Assembly (NCBI GenBank): GCA_022511125.1
Contig: JAFLSD010000001.1
Location: 1-64,000, forward strand
Length of the DNA: 64,000 nucleotides
Direction of reading: 5' to 3'
Origin: Paramuribaculum sp.
GTDB lineage: Bacteria > Bacteroidota > Bacteroidia > Bacteroidales > Muribaculaceae
Made by a program: the position numbers and the translations under genes
Shown: positions 29,705 through 37,899 of the stretch, piece by piece
Numbering within the stretch: position 1 is the first letter of the stretch
How the letters are laid out: each line of letters begins with the position of its first letter
The notes under the pieces: generated by a model
Seen by the model: the letters and a program-made list of their open reading frames with translations, nothing else
Told to the model about the DNA's origin: nothing
Database searches by the model: none

Positions 29705-32700
29705 TTAGAATGTTATTGAAAGACCACCGGATACCGTGCGGATCGGTGAATAGTAGGTGTTACCGCCACCGCCACTTACCGACTGACGCGGGTCAAGACC
29801 CTGACGTTTAGACCAGTACCAAACGTTCTCAGCCTGCATATACACGCGGAGTTTGGTCAGGAACATCTTCTTCACTATATTCTGAGGAAGTGAGTAGCCG
29901 AAGTTGATGTTCTGGAGATTCAGATAATTAGCGCTTATCAGCCAACGGCTTGATGAAGATGTAGCGTAAGTATCGTCATAAAGTAATCTTGGAATGTTGC
30001 TTGCTGAGTTTTCTGCTGTCCAAGCATCGAAGAGGTCTGCATGGAATGCCTGACCGCGGCTGGTTGCAGAAGGACCGCTCATATAGCTTGCGTATGTGCC
30101 GTCATAGCTCTGACCGCCCAAAGAGTAAGTGAAATCAATCGAGAAATCGAAGCCGAATGCATTCAAACTTGTACCGAAGCCACCATATACTTTCGGAAGA
30201 GCCGAACCGTGGAGATGATAGTCGCTTGTACTGATTGTAACTGATTTCGAACCGTTTGTAATGGTCCAGGGTGCAGCAACCTCGTCACCTACCTGATGAC
30301 CGGCGAAGAAACCGTCGTCAAGATTTCCCTGAGTTACAGTATGGAGATAGAGTGCTTCGCCCGTTTCGGGATCTGTGCCGGCGTATGTCGGGAGACGGAA
30401 TGTGTACAAAGGCACACCTTCACCATAATAGTAATTACCGCTTGAGTAACCGTTAACTCCGTCAACTGTCATTGTCTTTCTTTCTTCAGGCAGATAAGCC
30501 AATTTATTCTTATAGAAAGTCAGGTTGGCGTTGATAGTCCAAGTGAGGTTACGAGTTCTAACTGCTATACCGTTCAAGTCTATTTCAACACCGGTATTTG
30601 TCATATCGCCGATATTGTCGTAGTAACCGGTCCAACCGAACGACGGCGGAAGCGGGAACCAAGAAAGCATGTCGGATGTCTTGCGGTAGAAGCCTTCGAC
30701 AGATCCGCTCAGACGTGATTCGAAGAGGTCGAACTCAACGCCGTAGTTCAGGTTACCGTTCTTTTCCCAGCTGATGTTCGGGTTACCCATAGTTGCGGGA
30801 GTTGCAGCGGGACTACCGGAACCGTTCACGATGTTGTATGTGTTTACATATAGGAAGTTGCCGATATTGTCATTACCCTGTTCACCGTAAGAAGCTTTAA
30901 TCTTCAACATGTTCACCCAATCTGCCTTAAACCAGCTTTCTTTCGAGATGATCCATGCTGCACCGGCGCTCCAGAAGCTACCCCAGCGATTACCGGGAGC
31001 GAAGCGTGAAGAAGCGTCGCGACGGAAAGATACTGATCCGAAATATTTGTTGTCGTAGCTGTACTGACCGCGGAACAACCAACCTTCGTTGTTGTACTTC
31101 GTAGTGTAAGAACCCGATGAACCGTCGGTTACTGCACCGTTGAGTTCGTCGTTGTTCGGGTCGAACATATTGCTGCGCTGTGCGCTCAATGTGCTGTAAA
31201 TATTCCAATAGTTTTCGTGACCGGCAAGAACGCTTACGTCATGAACGCCGTTGAACACATGGTTCCAATTCAACAACTGCTGGAAAGTATAGCTTGTAGA
31301 ACGGCTTGAGCTCTTGTAAAGAATACCGTTACTGTCAGAATATGATCCGTAGTACGGGTTTGTGATGCTTGTAGAGCGTGATTCGTCGACATTCACGGCA
31401 TTGTTGCTTGTAAATTTGAAGTCCTTCAAGAAACGGATTTCAGCATAACCCTGAGCCATGAAAGCATTACCGTTATATTTGTTTGTGTCAAGAAGAGCGC
31501 TCGAGATAGCGTTTGACTGAGTGTAAACCGGGCGTTCAAGACCTGCGTTTGTCTTGTCACCGTAGTCGTACATTGTTATACCGTTGGCATCTTTCATTAT
31601 GTTACCGTTGCCGTCACGGATAAACAAAGGATAGATCGGAGCTACCTGAGTTGCTGCAGCGAAAATGTTACCCGACGAGTTGCTTACGCCGTCTTCATCG
31701 ATCTGCTTTGCGCTGTAGTGAGTGTAACCGAGGTCTGCTCCCACTTTCAACCATGATTTTGCCTGAGTGTCAGCTGACAAGCGGCCGGTGAAACGTTCGT
31801 AACCTGAATTCGGGGTAATACCTTCCATATTCAGGTAGCTTGTCGAAAGATAGAACTGAGTCTGATCTGTACCGTTACTTACGCTGAGGTTATATTCCTG
31901 ACGGAGGCTGTTTTTATAGGCTGCGTCCATCCAGTTGTCAGGCATAAGTAAGTAGTCCTGACCTCTGTAAGTCATTTTGTAACCGGGAGTTGCGTCGGGA
32001 TTAAATCTACCGTTCGAACCGATCAGATATTGACCTGCAGGAGCTGTGAAAGTCTGATAACCGAGACCGATATTATTTTGTGCTGTCAAGTTTTGGTTAG
32101 CCCATACATACGCTTCGTCGGCATTCATACCGCCGCCAATACCGTAGTTATAGAGGTATTTATAATACAGTTCATAGTACTGGCGCGGGTCGGTAACAGT
32201 CTTGTAAAGCTGGGAAGCGCGTGAGTTAGCACCCCATTTCGCATCTAAACTTACTGTCGCACCTGAACCTACTGCACCTTTCTTAGTCGTGATAAGGATA
32301 ACGCCGTTTGCACCGCGAGCACCGTAAAGAGCATTTGAAGCAGCATCTTTCAGCACCGTCATCGACTCGATATCGTTCGGGTTGATATTGTTAACATCAC
32401 CTGGATAAGGTGTGCCGTTAACGACGATAAGAGGAGCGTTACCTGCGTTAAGAGAGCTGATACCGCGTACTAAAATTGAAGGAGTGGTCTGACCGGGCTG
32501 ACCTGTGGCATTATTAATCTGCACACCTGCAACCTTACCGGTAAGAGCGTCCAATGCGTTCGATACCTGAGTTTTTTCGATTGCGTCTGCGCCCACAACT
32601 GTTGCAGAACCGGTAAATGCTTCTTTTGTAGCCGTACCGTAAGCCACAACCATTACTTCATCAAGGCGATTATCAACGTTGTCAAGCTCGATTGTCATCT

Positions 32701-32962
32701 TGCCTGCCGTGATTTCCACCGTCTTGGTTTTCATACCCACGTAAGATACGCGCAGAGTGTGAACGTGCGCCGGTACCTTAAGGGTAAATTGACCGTCGAT
32801 GTCGGTCGATACACCCTGTCCGCCGCCGATCGGCATTACCGATGCGCCTACCAGAGGATCGCCGTCACCTGCATAGATAACCTGGCCGGTCACTGTCTTC
32901 TCCTGCGCGGAGGCGATAGCGAACGTTGCCAAAGTCACTAATAACAAAAACAACTTTTTCAT
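29705..32962 (-). CDS. SusC/RagA-family TonB-dependent transporter
   Basis: 1085 residues. A signal peptide (to about residue 19, IASAQ) is followed by a carboxypeptidase-D-like regulatory domain (GDGDPLVGASVMPIGGGQG, SYVGMKTKTVEI). The plug domain follows: DEVMVVAYGTATKEAFTGS, GKVAGVQINNATGQPG, and the SusC signature LKDAASNALYGARGANGVILI near residue 205-225. The rest is a beta-barrel ending in an aromatic residue (SGGLSITF). It imports a large substrate across the outer membrane using TonB energy. No glycosidase, sensor or anti-sigma gene is adjacent, so the substrate is open. Confidence 0.97.
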   Translation of the reverse strand: MKKLFLLLVTLATFAIASAQEKTVTGQVIYAGDGDPLVGASVMPIGGGQGVSTDIDGQFTLKVPAHVHTLRVSYVGMKTKTVEITAGKMTIELDNVDNRLDEVMVVAYGTATKEAFTGSATVVGADAIEKTQVSNALDALTGKVAGVQINNATGQPGQTTPSILVRGISSLNAGNAPLIVVNGTPYPGDVNNINPNDIESMTVLKDAASNALYGARGANGVILITTKKGAVGSGATVSLDAKWGANSRASQLYKTVTDPRQYYELYYKYLYNYGIGGGMNADEAYVWANQNLTAQNNIGLGYQTFTAPAGQYLIGSNGRFNPDATPGYKMTYRGQDYLLMPDNWMDAAYKNSLRQEYNLSVSNGTDQTQFYLSTSYLNMEGITPNSGYERFTGRLSADTQAKSWLKVGADLGYTHYSAKQIDEDGVSNSSGNIFAAATQVAPIYPLFIRDGNGNIMKDANGITMYDYGDKTNAGLERPVYTQSNAISSALLDTNKYNGNAFMAQGYAEIRFLKDFKFTSNNAVNVDESRSTSITNPYYGSYSDSNGILYKSSSRSTSYTFQQLLNWNHVFNGVHDVSVLAGHENYWNIYSTLSAQRSNMFDPNNDELNGAVTDGSSGSYTTKYNNEGWLFRGQYSYDNKYFGSVSFRRDASSRFAPGNRWGSFWSAGAAWIISKESWFKADWVNMLKIKASYGEQGNDNIGNFLYVNTYNIVNGSGSPAATPATMGNPNISWEKNGNLNYGVEFDLFESRLSGSVEGFYRKTSDMLSWFPLPPSFGWTGYYDNIGDMTNTGVEIDLNGIAVRTRNLTWTINANLTFYKNKLAYLPEERKTMTVDGVNGYSSGNYYYGEGVPLYTFRLPTYAGTDPETGEALYLHTVTQGNLDDGFFAGHQVGDEVAAPWTITNGSKSVTISTSDYHLHGSALPKVYGGFGTSLNAFGFDFSIDFTYSLGGQSYDGTYASYMSGPSATSRGQAFHADLFDAWTAENSASNIPRLLYDDTYATSSSSRWLISANYLNLQNINFGYSLPQNIVKKMFLTKLRVYMQAENVWYWSKRQGLDPRQSVSGGGGNTYYSPIRTVSGGLSITF

Positions 32963-33115
32963 ACTGAATTAAAATTAAACTTATAGTAAATTGTCACTAA
33001 ATTCCTTTTTCACACTGACTTACCGGCCTGCCGGGAATCTTTAGACTGCCTTCGGCCGTTATAATTTCATACTGAAGCCGCCCCACTTTTTACAGTTTAG
33101 CACACATTCACGCCG

Positions 33116-33147
33116 CAAAGTTATAATATTTTTTAACCCGTGTCAAG
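33116..33147 (-). promoter_or_regulatory. Probable promoter of the SusC/SusD operon
   Basis: On the minus strand, TAACTTTG (complement of 33116-33123) fits TAnnTTTG, and CTTG (complement of 33144-33147) lies 20 bases upstream as a -33 box. The leader to susC would be about 150 bases. The rest of the interval 32963-33266 shows no gene; its right part is strongly C/T-rich on the plus strand. Confidence 0.5.
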
Positions 33148-33266
33148 TCTTTTTTCAACTTTTTGCCCCTTTTTAACATTACACTCCCTCAAATCTCGCT
33201 CCACAAGCCAATCTCCAAAAACACAATTTTCTCCCCCTGCATCTCCCTGCCTCTCTCCCCGACAAC

Positions 33267-33294
33267 AAAAAAATCCGGGGCCGAAACCCCGGAT
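33267..33294 (-). terminator. Terminator after vapC
   Basis: 8-bp stem ATCCGGGG/CCCCGGAT with a 6-base loop CCGAAA, followed on the minus strand by a run of about seven T. It is a textbook rho-independent terminator 70 bases past the toxin gene. Confidence 0.85.
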
Positions 33295-33364
33295 AACTAT
33301 AACATCCTATTCCTTTCTATATTTGAGCTCTATCTACGTCTTTATAAGCTGATTACACTTCTTT

Positions 33365-33763
33365 TCACCGAACCACCCAATTTTCAACTTTCAAACCTTC
33401 TAATCGTTCGAAATGTTTCAGATTATCAGTTACTAAAGTATAACCGTTTACATAGGCACAAGCCCCGATCAGCAAATCGAAATCTTCAATCATGCGGCCT
33501 TCCTTCCTCAAAAGAGCCTTTTTACTTGCATAATATTCCAGAACCGGCCCTATCTTCACCACTTCCAAATCAGCGCAAAACTCTTTCACTAACTGAAGAT
33601 TTTTCTTTTTTTGCTTACTGCATTCAGCCCCATAGAGTAGTTCCGCTACTGTTATCTCAGAGATCGAGCAATTCTCTATTCCAGCTTCTAACAGACGTTT
33701 ATCTATGTCGTGCTCATTTCTGAGCAAAAAAACGCAGATAGATGTATCAAGAAGATATTTCAC
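33365..33763 (-). CDS. vapC: VapC-type PIN-domain toxin ribonuclease
   Basis: 132 residues, the usual size of a VapC toxin. PIN-domain acidic residues are visible: Asp6 in YLLDTS, Glu41 in VAELLYG, Asp94/Asp96 in EDFDLLIGA and Asp113 in VTDN. These would bind Mg ions and cut RNA, commonly initiator tRNA in studied VapC proteins. It lies 2 bases after the putative antitoxin gene, the normal antitoxin-then-toxin order. All key residues are present, so it is probably active. The RNA target is unknown. Confidence 0.9.
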   Translation of the reverse strand: MKYLLDTSICVFLLRNEHDIDKRLLEAGIENCSISEITVAELLYGAECSKQKKKNLQLVKEFCADLEVVKIGPVLEYYASKKALLRKEGRMIEDFDLLIGACAYVNGYTLVTDNLKHFERLEGLKVENWVVR

Positions 33764-33765
33764 TT

Positions 33766-34044
33766 TCAGTCTAATTCGATAGGATTTGTCCTTGAAAATC
33801 GAGAAGATCTCAAATCTTTTAAAATCATGTCTCCTGATTCGCTACCGGCCCAGGCACCACAGAATTTATCGACAAACCGCTGTGTCCGTTTTGTCGAAGC
33901 TTCACGCTCATCAAATGATGAAAGCGTAGATGCCACGGAATCAGATAAACGGCTTATCAATTCCAACTTCACATCATTGGCCAGATCTTTTAATTCTGCC
34001 CAATAAAAATCAGTCGATTTGATATGAGATTCTCTTCTTAACAT
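33766..34044 (-). CDS. Putative antitoxin partner of VapC
   Basis: 92 residues, no confident family name. The C-terminal part (FVDKFCGAWAGSESGDMILKDLRSSRFSR) resembles the toxin-wrapping tails of type II antitoxins, with the common G-x-W then D-x-I-x-x-x-R pattern. The N-terminal part includes VKLELISRLSDSVASTL, which could form the DNA-binding/dimerisation element. It sits 2 bases upstream of vapC and 16 bases downstream of the sulfatase gene on the same strand. It may be co-transcribed with the sulfatase; no separate promoter was seen. Confidence 0.7.
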   Translation of the reverse strand: MLRRESHIKSTDFYWAELKDLANDVKLELISRLSDSVASTLSSFDEREASTKRTQRFVDKFCGAWAGSESGDMILKDLRSSRFSRTNPIELD

Positions 34045-34060
34045 CCTATCTCACTTAATA

Positions 34061-35671
34061 TTACAACTCAATCGGGTATTTTTCCCTGATTGGATCGTCA
34101 TATTTTTCCTGATTCTCTTTAAGTTTCTTCATCATGCGCTTGGTGATCTCCTCAGTTCCCGGCTTACCGTAGATATTATTCATTTCACGAGGATCTTCCT
34201 GGAGGTCATAGAGTTCCCAAGTGTCGATATCATTGTAGAAATGAATCAGTTTGTAACGATCGTCGCGCACCCCGTAATGACGCTTCACAGCATGTTCAGC
34301 CGGATATTCGTAGAAATGATAGTACAGATCCGTGCGCCAGTCTTCGGGATGTTCGCCCTTCAGGAGAGGAAGCAGAGACTCGCCCTGCATATCGGCCGGC
34401 TTCTCAACACCTGCTATTTCCAGGAATGTCGGAGCATAATCGATGTTCTGCACGAACTCAGTGATATCACCTCTACGGTCGAAGCCTTCGGGAAGACGCA
34501 TCACCAAAGGAGTACTGAACGATTCTTCGTACATGAAGCGCTTGTCGAACCAACCGTGCTCACCCATATAGAAACCCTGGTCAGAAGTATAGACTACAAG
34601 CGTATTGTCGAGCAGACCGGCCTCTTCAAGATAATCAAGCACGCGACCCACATTGTCATCGAGCGATTTCACCACTTTCGCATAATCGCGCATATAACGC
34701 TGGTATTTCCATTCTGCGAGTTCCTTTCCTTCAAGATTTTTGGAATAGAAATCCTCGATAAGCGGATTGTAGACGGCATCATATTTTGCCCTCTGTGCGC
34801 TGTCCATTCTGCCGTAGATGGCACGATGAGCACCTTTCAGACGCGTATTCACATCCGGATTCCACATCTTGAGGTCATAAATGATATCCATGTCATGCGG
34901 CGATGCGATCTGCATTTCTGCTGTCTTGGCCGCTTCTCTTCCTTCATAGTCGTCATAAAAATTATCCGGCAGGTCGAAAACCTTGTCCTCATACAGATCC
35001 ATATACATCGTATCCGGCATCCAGTTGCGATGTATTGCCTTGTGGTGTATCAGAATACAGAAAGGTTTTTCCTTGTTGCGCTGGTTTTCCATCCAATCTA
35101 TCGACAGATCCGTCACCACATTCGTAAGATATCCTTTGCGGATGATCGTGTCGCCTGTCATCTGGATAAAGCGCGGCTGATAGTAATCGCCCTGACCCGG
35201 AACGATTTCCCAATGGTCGAAACCGGTTGGCAGCGACTCAAGATGCCATTTACCGATAACAGCCGTCTCATAACCCGCCTTCTGAAGATATTTCGGGAAC
35301 GTTGGTTGCGTATTGTCGAAAACAGAATTTTCATTGTCTGTAAAACCGTTTTTATGGCTGTGTTTACCTGTAATCATACAAGCTCTCGAAGGACCAGAAA
35401 GCGAATTTGCCACAAAACTGTTTGTAAATCTCACTCCATCGGCTGCGACTCTGTCAAGATTCGGAGTCTCGATATGGCGGGTGTCATAAGCACTCATCAT
35501 CTGCATCGTGTGGTCGTCAGTCATTATGTACACGATGTTCAGAGGCTTTTCATTAGTTTTTTCCGGAGCCTTGTCCTGGGCGTTCATTGCCATAGGCACA
35601 CACAATCCGGCGGCGATAGGAGCGAAAATGCCCAATTGCCTTTTCAGATATTCATTCTGTCGTGATGTCAT
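34061..35671 (-). CDS. S-type formylglycine sulfatase, exported
   Basis: 536 residues. A hydrophobic N-terminal segment (FAPIAAGLCVPMAMNAQ) looks like a signal peptide. The sulfatase active site shows SGPSRA with Ser92 as the residue to be converted to formylglycine, so an anaerobic radical-SAM maturase is needed. Metal ligands are in MTDDHT (Asp52, Asp53), and further motifs are GKWHLES and SDQGFYMGEHGWFDKR. The family includes enzymes removing sulfate from mucin or glycosaminoglycan sugars; the MTDDHT start reminds me of GlcNAc-6-sulfatases, but that substrate is a guess. Upstream is a good promoter with an inverted repeat at the start site. Confidence 0.92.
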   Translation of the reverse strand: MTSRQNEYLKRQLGIFAPIAAGLCVPMAMNAQDKAPEKTNEKPLNIVYIMTDDHTMQMMSAYDTRHIETPNLDRVAADGVRFTNSFVANSLSGPSRACMITGKHSHKNGFTDNENSVFDNTQPTFPKYLQKAGYETAVIGKWHLESLPTGFDHWEIVPGQGDYYQPRFIQMTGDTIIRKGYLTNVVTDLSIDWMENQRNKEKPFCILIHHKAIHRNWMPDTMYMDLYEDKVFDLPDNFYDDYEGREAAKTAEMQIASPHDMDIIYDLKMWNPDVNTRLKGAHRAIYGRMDSAQRAKYDAVYNPLIEDFYSKNLEGKELAEWKYQRYMRDYAKVVKSLDDNVGRVLDYLEEAGLLDNTLVVYTSDQGFYMGEHGWFDKRFMYEESFSTPLVMRLPEGFDRRGDITEFVQNIDYAPTFLEIAGVEKPADMQGESLLPLLKGEHPEDWRTDLYYHFYEYPAEHAVKRHYGVRDDRYKLIHFYNDIDTWELYDLQEDPREMNNIYGKPGTEEITKRMMKKLKENQEKYDDPIREKYPIEL

Positions 35672-35707
35672 ATTACGTTTTTTGATGTTTGATTTTAAGG
35701 TTTTTCA

Positions 35708-35741
35708 GCAAAATGGAACAAAAAATTCCGCTCCATTTTGC
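35708..35741 (-). promoter_or_regulatory. Inverted repeat over the sulfatase start site, possible operator
   Basis: GCAAAATGGA (35708-35717) and TCCATTTTGC (35732-35741) are perfect 10-bp complements with a 14-base spacer that itself contains a GGAA..TTCC symmetry. They cover the expected transcription start and touch the -7 box, the position of a repressor site or an RNA hairpin at the 5' end. Confidence 0.45.
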
Positions 35742-35771
35742 AAAAATAGCAAATCATTTTGAAAAACCAAA
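35741..35771 (-). promoter_or_regulatory. Probable sulfatase promoter
   Basis: On the minus strand TTTG (complement of 35768-35771) and TATTTTTG (complement of 35741-35748) are separated by 19 bases, both perfect matches to the Bacteroidetes -33/-7 consensus. The leader would be about 60 bases. Confidence 0.6.
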
Positions 35772-35793
35772 CAAAAAAATCGTCTCGACACCC

Positions 35794-36165
35794 TTAATCG
35801 TCAACGCCGAGAATCTTGTAGCGAAGCTTTTCCATAAACGACGGGCGCTCTTCGCGGATATGGACATGAGGCACGCCGTCCTTTTTATTCAGGAAAATGA
35901 TGGAACTGTGGAGCACTATGGCGACCTCGTCCTCAAATTCCTCGATGCAATGGATCCGTTTCAGCTCTATTTTGTGAAAGGGAGAATTTTCCGGTACGGT
36001 ATGAAGCACCAGCCAGCGGTCGTCGAACGAGATCGCCAGCGGATCTTCAATCTTCTCGAAAAGGATGTCGACGTTCAGGTCGTCCGGATTTGCCGGAGGC
36101 TTTGGGCAAGCTTTATAAATCGCGTCTATTACTTTCTTCGTTATCATACCGTACTTATAACACAC
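35794..36165 (-). CDS. Conserved hypothetical protein
   Basis: 123 residues from the first ATG; an internal ATG at residue 7 (MITKKVIDAIYKACPKPPA) gives a more natural start and 117 residues. No signal peptide, membrane segment or catalytic motif is seen. The sequence alternates acidic and hydrophobic residues (IHCIEEFEDEVAIVLHSSIIFLNKK), suggesting a small alpha/beta cytoplasmic protein. I recognise it only as a type of short conserved Bacteroidetes protein without known function. It lies alone between the sulfatase promoter and the decarboxylase operon terminator. Confidence 0.65.
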   Translation of the reverse strand: MCYKYGMITKKVIDAIYKACPKPPANPDDLNVDILFEKIEDPLAISFDDRWLVLHTVPENSPFHKIELKRIHCIEEFEDEVAIVLHSSIIFLNKKDGVPHVHIREERPSFMEKLRYKILGVDD

Positions 36166-36197
36166 AAAAACCGCCTAAAGTTCGATCGCAATAAAAA

Positions 36198-36224
36198 GAA
36201 ACGTGCCCTGAAATGACACGTTTC
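36198..36224 (-). terminator. Terminator of the methylmalonyl-CoA decarboxylase operon
   Basis: 8-bp stem GAAACGTG/CACGTTTC with an 11-base loop, followed on the minus strand by CTTTTTATT (T5). It lies 32 bases past the last gene of the operon. Confidence 0.75.
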
Positions 36225-36255
36225 TTCATATCACGATTTTTTATTCTCAAAAAAG

Positions 36256-37413
36256 TTACGCAAGGAAACCGAGTAGAGCGCCCGCAGCAACCGCCGAACC
36301 TATCACACCGGCCACATTCGGACCCATGGCATGCATCAGCAGGTAGTTGGTAGGATCATATTTCAATCCCATATTGTTGGAGATGCGGGACGACATAGGA
36401 ACTGCCGAGACACCTGCGTTTCCGATAAGAGGATTGATCTTCTTCGATTCCGGCAGGAACAGGTTGAACAGCTTGACGAACATAACACCTGACGTCGAAG
36501 CAATTATAAACGCCATAAAACCGAGAGCGAAAATACCGATAGTCTGGGCGGTAAGGAACGACGAAGCCTGAGTCGAAGCACCCACAGTCATACCGAGAAG
36601 AATCGTCACGATGTCGGTCAGAGCGTTGCTCGCCGTCTTGGCCAAACGTGTTGTCACGCCGCATTCGCGCAGAAGGTTACCGAAGAATAGCATACCCAAC
36701 AGAGGAATACCCGAGGGAACGACGAAACAAGTCAGAAGCAATCCAACGATAGGGAAAATTATCTTTTCGTTCTGCGAAACGGCACGAGCCGGCTTCATTT
36801 TGATCAGACGTTCTTTTTTCGTCGTGCACAGAGCCATGATAGGCGGCTGGATCACGGGAACCAAAGCCATATATGAATAAGCCGACACTGCTATGGCACC
36901 CATAAGGTTAGGAGCCAGTTTCGACGAAAGGAAGATCGCTGTCGGACCATCGGCACCACCGATTATAGCGATAGCACCGGCCTGATCGGGCGCGAAACCG
37001 AGCAGAAGAGCCACCATGTAAGCGCCGAAAATACCGAACTGGGCGGCCGCACCGATAAGCATAAGCTTCGGATTCGCTATGAGAGCCGAGAAATCGGTCA
37101 TAGCGCCTATACCGAGGAATATCAGCGGAGGATACCAGCCCGCACTCACACCGTTGTAAAGGATGTTGAGCACCGAACCTTCCTCGTAAATACCTATTTC
37201 AAGACCTGCATCGGGATTGAACGGTATATTACCTATAAGCATACCGAAACCGATCGGCACAAGGAGCATCGGCTCGAAATCTTTCTTGATGGCGAGCCAG
37301 ATGAAGAACAGACCTACGGCAAGCATCACCAAATGCTGCCAGGTCACGTTGTAAAAACCTGTCAGAATCCAGAACTGATGGAGGTTCTGTACTAAAAAAT
37401 CACCGAATGACAT
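36256..37413 (-). CDS. mmdB: Sodium-pumping decarboxylase beta subunit (methylmalonyl-CoA decarboxylase)
   Basis: 385 residues, strongly hydrophobic with about nine to eleven membrane segments. This is the OadB/GcdB/MmdB family, which decarboxylates carboxybiotin and couples it to Na+ export. Hallmarks are FIGIGAMTDFSALIANP-like text near residue 100, and GGADGPTAIFLSSKLAP near 150, the conserved carboxybiotin/Na+ region, plus GNAGVSAVPMSSRI near 330. It is the last gene of the operon. The methylmalonyl-CoA assignment, rather than oxaloacetate or glutaconyl-CoA, comes from the neighbouring epimerase and carboxyltransferase. Confidence 0.9.
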   Translation of the reverse strand: MSFGDFLVQNLHQFWILTGFYNVTWQHLVMLAVGLFFIWLAIKKDFEPMLLVPIGFGMLIGNIPFNPDAGLEIGIYEEGSVLNILYNGVSAGWYPPLIFLGIGAMTDFSALIANPKLMLIGAAAQFGIFGAYMVALLLGFAPDQAGAIAIIGGADGPTAIFLSSKLAPNLMGAIAVSAYSYMALVPVIQPPIMALCTTKKERLIKMKPARAVSQNEKIIFPIVGLLLTCFVVPSGIPLLGMLFFGNLLRECGVTTRLAKTASNALTDIVTILLGMTVGASTQASSFLTAQTIGIFALGFMAFIIASTSGVMFVKLFNLFLPESKKINPLIGNAGVSAVPMSSRISNNMGLKYDPTNYLLMHAMGPNVAGVIGSAVAAGALLGFLA

Positions 37414-37440
37414 AATTTACTGAGTTGTCGGTTAATATTA

Positions 37441-37875
37441 TCATTCGAGAGTGATCAGAAGAGCCCCTTCGAGCACGGCATCGCCCGGATTGACGTTTAC
37501 ACTCGCCACTTTTCCGTCGCGGCCTGCATGGATGGCGTTCTCCATCTTCATGGCTTCAAGCACAAGAACAGTATCGGAAGATTTCACGGTGTCGCCGGGT
37601 TTTACAGCCACGCTTAGCACTGTGCCGGGAAGAGGAGCTTTCACCTGATGACCCGAACCTGTAGGAGCCTGTTTGGCTATCACTTTCTCACCGCTCTGAG
37701 TGCGAGGAGCCGCCGAGGGACGCGGAGCGTTGACGATAGTCACCGGCTTTTTCTCCGCATCAAGTTCCACCTTGTAGGGAATCCCGTTCACTTCCACCTT
37801 TGCGACGTTATTGTCGATGTCGCCCACTCCAACCTTATAGGTTGTACCGTTGATTTTATATTTATATTCTTTCAT
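37441..37875 (-). CDS. mmdC: Biotin carboxyl carrier subunit of methylmalonyl-CoA decarboxylase
   Basis: 144 residues. A C-terminal biotinyl domain has the motif LEAMKMENA with biotinylated Lys110. A Pro/Ala-rich linker (PRPSAAPRTQ) precedes it. The carrier moves the carboxyl group from the carboxyltransferase (mmdA) to the membrane subunit (mmdB). It lies between the gamma-like subunit and mmdB. A biotin ligase must act on it and is not in the window. Confidence 0.93.
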   Translation of the reverse strand: MKEYKYKINGTTYKVGVGDIDNNVAKVEVNGIPYKVELDAEKKPVTIVNAPRPSAAPRTQSGEKVIAKQAPTGSGHQVKAPLPGTVLSVAVKPGDTVKSSDTVLVLEAMKMENAIHAGRDGKVASVNVNPGDAVLEGALLITLE

Positions 37876-37899
37876 TTCGATTTTTGATTTAGGGTTGAA

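Noticed and set aside
34241-35665. 474-codon plus-strand frame opposite the sulfatase
   Set aside because: It is fully antisense to a gene with clear active-site motifs and has a composition rich in His, Ile and Arg typical of shadow frames.
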